A stretch of 64,000 nt of DNA from contig NMRB01000054.1 of NCBI GenBank assembly GCA_002633025.1, forward strand, positions 361,222 through 425,221. The letters run 5' to 3'. Below the pieces are notes generated by a model. The model had not been told where the DNA came from. It did not search any database and saw nothing but the letters and a program-made list of their open reading frames with translations. The first letter of the stretch is position 1, and each line of letters starts with the position of its first letter. The stretch comes from Notospermus geniculatus (Eukaryota; Nemertea; Pilidiophora; Heteronemertea; Lineidae). Below are positions 23,855 through 33,600 of the stretch, one piece after another. The position numbers were made by a program, and so were the translations under genes.

Positions 23855-23907
23855 TACAAAATCTCTCCAGTGAGTGGTGAGATTTTGTAACGTTACAAAA
23901 TCTCACC
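23855..23907. repeat. 39-bp palindromic satellite, right of gap
   Basis: One and a half satellite units (CGTTACAAAATCTC, spacer, full palindrome). They confirm that the array spans the 22831-23483 gap. Confidence 0.8.
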
Positions 23908-23938
23908 ACCAGAAAAAAAGGGTCAAACCACTCACTCT

Positions 23939-25652
23939 TTAACTGGGGTAGTAAATGATCGCAAAAGGTATCACTGCTCTTCCATTCGAGATAGTAATCT
24001 CAACATAAATCAGATTACCACCGTCAGAGGCGCTGATAAGCTTCCTCCTGCTGATGAAGCTGGATAACCCCAACCTCGGTTCAAAGACAACCGTTTGCGG
24101 CTGTGTGAACGAGGTTACATGTGTCTCTAAAGGAAAACCACTATTGGCAAGACAGTTGGTTACCCTGACAGCTTTGATGGCGAAGGTTTGTTGCTGTTGA
24201 CAGACCACCATCAATATCTGATCGTTGGCATTCCACTCCCGTGGGCACTTAGGTTTTAGTCGGTACAAATGTCGGTCAAATACTCCTCCTTTCTGCACTC
24301 TGAAGTCAAGATTTTTGACGAAAAGGTAGAGCTGACCAGTAAACGAGAGGACAAGGACGTCTTGATTCTTGAGAAAGTAAGTATCTGGCGATGTAGCGCT
24401 TTGTATGACGCGGAGATTTCGTAATATAAATTTCGGGTCGTTGTCAAACGTCCACTCGGCGTCGTAGATGCTCATCCGTCCACCACGACACGTAAATAAA
24501 CCGATGCCTGGTGCGAATATGGGGTAAATATCCATTTTGCGTGAGCACGGGTCATTTCTAGCCAAAACGATATCCTTAAGTGAAATACTTCCATTCCGAA
24601 TATCGTGAACTCTAAAACCAGATAACTGATTTTGTACCTTATATTGAGCAGGGCGGAAAAATAACAAGCAACATTTCTTATAGATCTTATAGATAATGTC
24701 ATACCCCGGTTCCATGATGAATTTCGAGCTGAACTCTCTCTTGTAGAATCTCCGACTTTCATCCAACTTGTAACCGAGCGTTCTAATATAAGGGTCGAAT
24801 TCTCTTTTTGGTTTATAAATAACAATAAGATCACTGTAGGTATCAACGATCACCTCATCGCTACGGCCGTACTTACGTTTAATCACCGATACTGGCGGTT
24901 TGAACAATATTTTCGTGTTCCCGGGATTTGTTAGTTTATTGTGCAGCACATATCGCATTCTGGAAGGGGGCTTTAGGACAAAACAGAGAACTCGAGCCAA
25001 TGAGATTTTTCGGGTAAAAATTAAGCTCGACAGATATTTCATGCCCCATTTTCCCTCATACCCGCATCTGTTCGTTGTAAATGTGTGGGAGGGGAGGGCA
25101 TTAAGCTATGACATTCTATGACATTGGCTCTTAATCCGTTCACCATCATTTTGAGTGAAGATGAAACCGGAGATATAAAACTTCACTGACCTCGCTGACT
25201 TTACTGCCGTTAGAGGCCGCCTGTTAGCGTTTTAGAACTTCACAAAAGTGGTAGTGGCCTCTAACGGCAGTAAAATCTCCAATTGCTCCAGTTCGCAGTG
25301 TTGTAGAAATGAGCACTCACAGTAATTCTTAAATTAACAAATCATTTTTTAACTACAAACAAAAACATCAACCAACCTTATATCTAAACATACGGCAGCC
25401 CATCCTGAACGCCCCATCACTCTTCTCCATGCATGCTCCTCTCTTTTGACTCAGTTGGCAGACAAAGTCACCACGACCCAAACGGACCAGGTTAAATGTG
25501 GTACATGGCTTTATCAATACGCACATCACCGCGCAGCCGAGGTAGGAAACTGTTGTGTGATTGTACGAATCTGGTCTGAGGATGACCCTATCGTCAACAA
25601 GCTTGATGAAGGAAGATGATCTCTGCACGCGGAACGGGCTTCCATGGACCAT
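23939..25652 (-). CDS. PAN/Apple-domain protein, copy B
   Basis: Paralogue of 11850-13563. The 367-codon exon ends at 23939 and is open from an acceptor near 25067. It differs from copy A at about 17 residues and has one extra in-frame codon, with no frameshift or stop. The PAN exon is at about 25652-25375. Its likely donor is changed: copy A reads AGATGTAAGG, copy B reads AGATATAAGG, which removes the GT. Copy B may therefore use AAG|GTTGGT or splice poorly. Expected extracellular. The function of the C-terminal part is unknown. Confidence 0.55.
25197..25280. repeat. ACTTTACTGCCGTTAGAGGC MITE, unit 2 copy
   Basis: Same element and position relative to the PAN gene as 13103-13187. Confidence 0.75.
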
Positions 25653-25971
25653 CTTAGGAGAGGTTTGTGATCAACTCAACAAAAACAGAGCTTTCGGACG
25701 TAGTTCAGTGCAAGTGTACTGCGGATACCACAGTTTGGATAGCAAAGACAAACGAAATGTATTACATACTATCGTTGGATACTCGCGGCCGTGAGACAGA
25801 CGAATATTAAAGCCCAACAATATGCATTAGGTGACTTTTTCTCCCTTCCCACCTTGATAAGACTGGTCTCCTGTCCAACCTATATATAGCCTGTGGTAAC
25901 AGCGAGGCTGGACTGATGCTATGTCGAAACAAAAACTTGAGAAGTTCAACGAGCTTTTATAGCGTGACTAA

Positions 25972-26151
25972 TGTTGCCTATGTCTGGGTTCGACATAGGG
26001 TTGAATAAATAGACAAAATTCGATGTTTTGTTGAACATAACTCTTCGGTTGTATTTCCATGAAAACCACAGCGCGCACTCCACCCACGCACGCACATGCG
26101 TCATGACGTCAAAACACAAGAACATAATTACGACACTTTACAGGGTGTCAC
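25972..26151. mobile_element. 180-bp insertion private to unit 2
   Basis: Flanked by ACTAA on both sides (25967-25971 and 26152-26156). Unit 1 has a single ACTAA (13814-13818) and no insert. I see no clear terminal inverted repeats and no coding sequence. Confidence 0.7.
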
Positions 26152-26478
26152 ACTAACCCTTCATCAGGTAAGGTAACATGTTTCAACTCATTCTTTTATG
26201 TGTAGCAACACTCCCAACAGCTAATTGGTAACTTAGATCATTCAAATAGATATATTTGAACAGTCTTATCGAGCATGCATGCATATTCGACGTTGCCTAA
26301 AGGCCAAAGGTTACAGGCCCGTTTCCACATGAGCGGTTCACGCTGCGTGATGCGTCAAATCTTTTGTTATTTTCCGCCGCTCTGCTTCCAAACAATGGGC
26401 GAAGCGTCAATAAAACGCGGCGTAAAACGCTCATGTGGAAACGGGCCTTTAGTCGGCCGTCGCAAGATTCAAAACCTA

Positions 26479-26836
26479 AAGCCTCGCTTATGTCGCCCTA
26501 CGCTGTGATAGAAATAGCGTCAACTAGTTGCAACTGATAACTTATGTCGCCACCGACTAGAAAAATACCGATCGGTCGCAACTACCTGGAACTAGTTTAT
26601 CGCCGTCTTTTGAGTGCTTATGTCGACACAGATTTCTTTTGATTTTAAGTAAGTTGAACATGTGCGACTTTCAGGATCTGGATATTTTTAGTTTGCAACT
26701 AGTTGGCAACCAGTTACTCGCTGACGCCCGAGAGCTTATGTCACCTTGTAGTTGTGACTAATTAGTTCCAACTACGCGCCGATTATCAGTTGCCAACTAG
26801 TTCTGACTGTACGCAAGGGCGACATAAACGAGGCTT
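26479..26836. mobile_element. 358-bp TIR element with TA duplication, private to unit 2
   Basis: Ends AAGCCTCGCTTATGTCGCCC and the reverse complement with one change; TA flanks both sides. The empty site in unit 1 is the TA at 14115-14116. The interior repeats CTTATGTCG several times in both orientations, with other subterminal inverted motifs (AACTAGTTGCAACT). No transposase. The TA duplication fits the Tc1/mariner or ISL2EU groups. Confidence 0.85.
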
Positions 26837-27135
26837 TAAACGCATACTGTTGGGCCGTTAAGTCGTCTTTTTCCGATCAAAATCGTAGAATAATCGAGAT
26901 GGTCGTTGACGATACACAGAACAGTGAAGACGTTTGAAGACCAGGTTCGTCCACCACCAGCCACTCACAGCTCCAGACGACGTCTGTCGTCCAAGAATAC
27001 GTCAGTTCATTCACCTGCATAGCTTCCCTACTTGCTGCTTCCTATTTCGTGGTCGAAAGGTCAACATGGTAAAAACCTTCTTCAGAAGGGAACTGCTCGT
27101 GGCACCAGCTCCATGCGTTGAAAGTGTTGCAAACA

Positions 27136-27290
27136 GATGTAACGTCTGTGAGTGTTTCTGTAGCTCAGTGTTCCCCAACAATAGACGCGGCCGAGAATGG
27201 TTTGTGTTGGGCTAGATGCCGCTTAATCCGTCAGGAGGGAAACAATAAGAAAAACACAGAAATACGGGGAACACTGATCGACGTTACACC
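27136..27290. mobile_element. Insertion private to unit 2
   Basis: Absent from unit 1, where GTTGCAAACCGGTTCG is continuous at about 14404. The ends carry related inverted motifs (TGTAACGTC... and ...GACGTTACA; AGTGTTCCCC and GGGGAACACT). Confidence 0.6.
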
Positions 27291-27787
27291 GGTTCGAAAT
27301 AACCTGTTCATAGACTGCAATTATTAACCGATCTCCAAAGTAACGTTCTCAAACGGCAATGGCCCGTTTTGGAGAGAGTGATGGACGAACAACCGAAAGA
27401 AGCCTTTGAGGTGGACTCTTCAAGGTGTGTATCGATCAAGGTTCACTCTTCAGAGTTTATCTCCACAGGAAACGTTGGTGACGTCAGTTGTAAGCTTTGT
27501 GAACCTTCTTTGTTTTGACTGAAATGAAATACATTTATTGATCCATGTAGAATAAGACAAAAGCAGGAGGATTTACAGGGTCGGGGAACAATATACTAAC
27601 TGTCGCCTTTGTTGTCATTTTGTGGTGATAATGACTGAAGCCGTGCTGATCGATTAGGCCTAATCTGCCAGAGGCAAAATAATTAATCGCTGAAAACAGA
27701 ATAAGAAACTGTTAAATTTTTACGAATCCTGATCTACAGCGCTGGCTAAATGGCGTAAAGTAGAGAATTTTCAAACTTTGTCGTCCT

Positions 27788-28283
27788 CTCCTCAGCTGTG
27801 ACACGAGATCATCCTGGCGACTGCAGCGCCGCCCAACGTCTTCCTCAGCTACGACTCGAGATCATCCTGACGACTCCAGCGCCGCCCAACGTCGTCCTCA
27901 GCTGCGACACGAGATCACCCTGACGACTCCAGCGCCACCCAACGTCTTTCTCAGCTGCGATACGAGATCACCCTGACGACTCCAGCGCCACCCAACGTCG
28001 TACTCAGCTGCGACACGAGATCACCCTGACGACTCCAGCGCCGCCCAACGTCTTTCTCAGCTGCGACACAAGATCATACTGACGACTCCAGCGCCACCCA
28101 ACGTCTTCTTCAGCTGTGACATGAGATCATCCTGACGACTACACCGCCACCCAACGTCTTCCTCATCTTATCTCGTGTCACAGCTGAGGAAGACGTTGGG
28201 CGGCGCTGGAGAGTCGTCAGTATGATCTCATGTCGCAGCTGAGGAAGACGTTGGGCGGCGCTGTAGTCGTCAGGATGATCTCG
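27788..28283. repeat. 53-bp minisatellite, 7 direct plus 2 inverted copies
   Basis: Same unit as 14905-15240 with two more direct copies and one more inverted copy, so copy number has changed since the duplication. Confidence 0.85.
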
Positions 28284-29202
28284 TAAACACCTGCTGACCA
28301 GTAAATATATTTTCTGTCAACCTCATATCAAACCTGTAATGGTTTTTTGAGAGAGAATAAAATTCTATTCTGTTCTATTCTATTCTATTCTATTCTCGTG
28401 TCGTAGCTGAGGAAGACGTTGGCGGCGCTGCAATCGTCAGGAGTCACAACTAAGGAAGACATAGTTTGAAAACTCGTACTTTACTTCATTTAGTCAGCGC
28501 TAAAGCCTTAATTTCACTGCTAGTGTTTTACTCAGGGCGCTTTCACACACACGTCAACAACTGATGACGTGTGTGAAAGCAGCCTGGAGTAACGACAGAT
28601 AGACTGCCACATCGCTCTGCTCACTTCTTCAAGCTGCTGCTATAGATGGACCACTCGGCAGATTTTCGACTGTCCCCCAGAAAAAGTTTGTGCGCGTCAT
28701 TAGGCCTAGGCCTATAAACGAGATAGCTCTATCATATTTAGATAAAACATGTTATCTATCGATATACATGTGTATCTTTCTTTCGAGTAAAAACTAACCT
28801 GGAAAAAGTTTGTAAACATAGGTACACTTTTAATCTTGCATGTCTATAGTAGCGCCACGGGAGTGGAGCGGCAAAGAAGCTGTTAGCATTATATATTTCA
28901 CGGATGCTTTGTTTTATAAGTCATGCTATCAGTACCGTCCCTTGCGATAAATGATTCAATGGTTGAACTAGTTTTGTTTTTTTACACGCGATGAGAATGC
29001 TTGAGAGATTTGGTTTCGACATGGTTGCTTTGGTTACAGGTGAACAGTAAATAAACAACTGGTTTACCCGTTATTTACGTATTGCAGCATAAAAGCACTT
29101 GTGTTTTTCATTTTATTGACCGGCATTAAAACTTGGTGGGAAAGCGACTGGCATGTTGTCCCTGCAGCTCTACAGTTGCGGGTGATGTTTTACGCCTTCC
29201 TT

Positions 29203-29460
29203 AGGGAGACATCCGAAAGATATTGCCCGGCGGGCAGTATTTGTTTTTGTTTTGGTTAGCGTAGTGTCACCGTTGATTAACAGACGGCGCTGTGCGTTAT
29301 GGCACAGGCCCCTGGAGAGTTATCTGAGTTTAGAAGACGTATCTAACCAAACGTGTCTAAAAACATAACACGTATCTAAAAGCACACCCCGAGCTCACGA
29401 ATTAAAACGCTAATTAAAAAAAGTGCCCGCCGGGCAATATTTTTCGGATGTCTCCCTTTA
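29203..29460. repeat. Long palindrome, centre deleted
   Basis: The left arm is intact to the GAGCTCACGA centre. It then jumps to the last 60 bases of the right arm. It is followed at 29461-29486 by a new 24-base palindrome (CATGGAGGTA and complement) replacing about 175 bases present in unit 1. Confidence 0.75.
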
Positions 29461-29588
29461 ACCATGGAGGTAGTATTACCTCCATGTTTGAAGTAACACC
29501 CGGAACGACTCGTGGCCGCTGTGGATTTGATGATCCCTAATAAATCTATCCAATCAACGTGAGAGGAAGTGAGAACCACGTGATCAAA

Positions 29589-29735
29589 GTAATCAGTCAG
29601 CGGTCCCAGAACGTCACAGAATTGACGTCACCATGGATGATGTTGTGGCGTGCACTTCTCTGTGACGTCAAATTTTGTAAACGTTCTAGGCCCGCTAACT
29701 GGTGGTGCCCTCTAACGGCAGTAAAGTCTCCCACT
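29589..29735. repeat. ACTTTACTGCCGTTAGAGGC MITE, one end (unit 2)
   Basis: Unit-2 counterpart of 17087-17233. Confidence 0.6.
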
Positions 29736-30593
29736 GTCTCGTTTCCAGCCAATGAGATAGTCTAACGCCTTAACGCTGTGCACGCCGAGTCTAAAAATTG
29801 CATATGCATGCACTTATGTATGAGTATGTCGACATAAAGACACAATTAAAATTCATATTCACAATATGCGAGTCGATCTCGGTCCCGCATCGATCAGAGA
29901 TTGGTGTAGAGCATTTGACAGACTTTCACCTGCCACCGAGTCGGTAGGCTGTGCGCGGTCTACTCTGGCTTACCGTATTTCGTGGTTGTGTTGACTAAAA
30001 TTTCGTCAATAATTCAACTGCTTCCAGACGCAAATTTCATTTTTTACTCGGACCTAGACATTTGTCGATCTAAATTGCGTGGAATTTTGTTGTGTAACGC
30101 TCGCTGAATGAGTGAAGGTTTACACATGAGAACGATTGAGAAGCCAAGATCCTAAGGATCATCATTAGTCTAACAGCCTCAAATTATCAACCAGCTTCCT
30201 GAAGCTGGCTTTTCTGGAGCTATTCAACGAGTTACGCTAAAAAAGAAGAAGACGGTGAAATTCAGCGCTCCGACGGGGGTCTTCTTGGACTGCTGGAGTC
30301 ACGGACGATGTTAAACTTGACTCAGAACTCAAACTCCTCTCAAAGAATCAAGTAGGGGTTTCAGAGCTCTTTGCTTTCTGAAAGCGACATTCAACGACAC
30401 TTCAGGTCATCTTCACCTACCCTGCGGACTATTGTGTGCAGTCAATGCTCTTATTCAATCACACTTCACTCATTTCGAAAAAGTAGCCCGTGTGTCGTCA
30501 TTCTGAGCCAAACTCGGGACCCGTTTGGTGCCACTGAGAATACTCCTTATCGTCGGTCACTCGAAGGATTTTTTTGCACTCAGTGAACTCCGA

Positions 30594-30601
30594 ATATATA
30601 C
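30594..30601 (+). promoter_or_regulatory. TATA-like box before CAP exon 1, copy B
   Basis: ATATATAC at the same distance (41 bases) from the ATG as in copy A. Confidence 0.3.
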
Positions 30602-30641
30602 TCATTACTTTCTGACATTCATTATACATAATTCGTTCATC

Positions 30642-33600
30642 ATGACAAGTTACAACATCTGGTTTCTCGTCCCCTTGATATTGGCTCTGGTTCTCTGTTA
30701 CTGTCATGGACAACTGACCGCCGAACAGAAGAAAGGGATGGTAACAAGACACAATGACTTTCGCAGGAAGCAGAAAGCAGCCGACATGAACGAACTGGTA
30801 AGTGCGCTGTTGGTGCCCTGATGGCCTAGTGATCAAGCCCGCTGAGGAAGCGGCAAGTCCCGGGTTCGAATCCCTCGTCATTGGCTGATTGATGACTCTC
30901 AGCAAAGGACCCTGCCCTCCCTTGTCACAGACATGTCCAATCCGATGGCATATCGTCACATTCATAAATACTGATGCCCACCTGGCGGGCGAGAAGGGAA
31001 ACGTGAAAACGGAAGTCAGTCTCCAGAATTTCAGATGCGCGCGCACCCAGCCGTTGCCATGTCTCTCTTCTCGTGCCCACCTCGGCTCTTCTCTCACTTC
31101 ACGTGACGTTCAATACCAGCACGTACTCAAAGTCAGTTTTTGCAACAAGTGTCATCCGATGGTGGGAAGCGCCGTTGTTCAACAGATTTGTTTCCGACAG
31201 CGACAACAAACTCATCCGAGAAAAATATTGATTTGACGAAAATATGATACGTAAAGTACACGTATATTCCTGTACCACATGTAAAATTCAGCCACATATA
31301 CCAACCACAATAGAACTTCAATTTCTAACACAGGTTTTTTAAAGAGGAAATGACTTGATCGGCGTGAAACAGGATGTTTGCTCATCAAATCTATTCTGTA
31401 TTGGTCATAATAGGTGGATATAAAGTTAAAAAGTTAAAGTTTGGGTTTTTAGTCCGATATCAACAACGGTAGAGGTGTCATCCGACTTTACACTTTAACC
31501 CCAGTCTATCCTGAAACAGTAGAACTCTGATGAGCTGCTCATTCAGCGCTACAATCTGAGCACTTTCCGACTGGTACCCATTTAACTGGGTGGAGAGAGG
31601 CCAGTGAGGACTTGCCCAAAGTCTCACGCCCAGTGGGATTCGAACCCGGGACCCTCTGAACCACTACACCACCGTGGCTCCTCATATCTTGTCCAAGTAT
31701 AAAAAAGACATCGAAAGACACAACCATGGCATCGTTCCATGTTGCAAGAGGTGAATTTGAGAGGCTCAAGAGGGCAGCACACCACAACAACGTCCTATAT
31801 AAGGACGCGATGACTTTTGTGTAAAAAATTGGGGGTCGCCGATGGGACAGGGCTCCTCTGAAATCAAAGTTCGTTTTGAGGGATTTATATGGCTATAGAG
31901 ATGATGACCATTTGAAGATAACCATATAATAGCGGGCTATTGTTTGGCGGACTTGCATTCTTAGGACTTTCTCCTCTAAGTAGTGGCCTACATCGGGACG
32001 TCACGTTCATTTTAATAGTCTTAACCACGTGACGCCCATTGAGGCAGTGACTAGAGTCCACATTACGAAAAGGTCTGATAATTTGGTTTTGTCTGAGGCG
32101 GAATTATCCCACGCCGGCTTCATATTTTTTTAAAGTTTACCATTTTACGTGATCGGTTTACCTAATGACACCACACCTGTAATCATCCCGTACAAACCCT
32201 AAAAGCTTCATAATGATCCCCCACTCAACAGGTCGTGGGTAAATACAGGAAGCTTTTCAAGTATGTGCCTCGGAGTTCTGATTTCACTCTTGAGAGTAAA
32301 CAAATGACAGTTTTATTGACATCTCGAAAAAAGTGTTTCAAATCGTGAAAAGACCTGTTGTGAAACTGTGACGCCGTACCGGGCGATGCCCAATTTTCGA
32401 ACTGAATAATTCAAATGGTTTGCACCATCGTCGTCTGCTTTGTGAGTCCTCTCTTATCTATTTTTGGTAACACTGAATGAATGCAAATGTTTATGCTGAA
32501 GTTTCGATCGCGTTTCCGTTTCGAGTGGGCCTATACATGCATCAGAAGCCATGTGTGCACACATACATGGGCTGCAGCTCTGACTGACTAGGCCTAGGAA
32601 CCCCGTAAGTGGTTAGTAATCCGACATCCGTGAATAATCGATGTAGCAATCAATGAGGGAGGGAAGTTTATTAGGACTCGGAGAGAGCGCACCTTTATCC
32701 TTTAAACTGGGTGTGGTACCTACACATTTAGGCCAAGCACATTTGTGGCAAAACTCACTGCGGTAGGGGTGTTTTCTTAAGTCGACTGACCCAACGCTGT
32801 CAAGTCGTCATTCAGCCGGGTCAGTCGATTTTAAAAACACCCCTACCGCATTGAGTTTTGCCGCAAATATGCACTTGGCCTTTCAGACCTATTGACCTGA
32901 CACAAATTTTGGTAATGATCAAGGACTGCTTCGTCACGAATCTTGCCTTCAAAACCTGAATAACACAACGCATTGAAATGCATCTCAAATGCATCTCAAA
33001 ACGGGAGGGCCCAATTTGAAGTCTTGACCCCGTAGGCCTGTAGTCATCGACCCTTTTTTCAACACATAGAAAAACATTCTGTCATTGACATTGCCTACTT
33101 TACACATGACCCAGAGGCCACGTCTAGTCGTTCTCTATTTGTATCGACAAGGTCTCCTACTTATTTCGAATGTTACCGACTTGAACTTTATCCATTCAGT
33201 CAGAAGGTTTTCATATTTTCAAAAGGTAAAGCAGGAGAAGTTAGGTCAGGTATCTTCTGAGTGTCCATACCTTTCGCTGTGTGTCAAAGATAACCTGCAC
33301 TTCAGATCAAGTGTGTTGATGGTAGATTTATAAAATGCAGTATCAGCTATGTGGAGTGCATGTTTGGCCCTCTTTGCACGAAGAAGAGGGAAATACATTT
33401 CTGTCCTCTTTTTACTGAAAAAAATGTATAATTCTGGCATTTCATCTCCAGATTCCTATTCATTTTCCGTCCACGACTTGTGAATCAGTGTAGGCCAATT
33501 CTCTTCATATTATTTTTTACAAGCAGTCCACCAATAATTGCAAATCATCATGTCCGAAAAATCCCTCGCACATCCACCGCCCCCTGGTGACAATACGACC

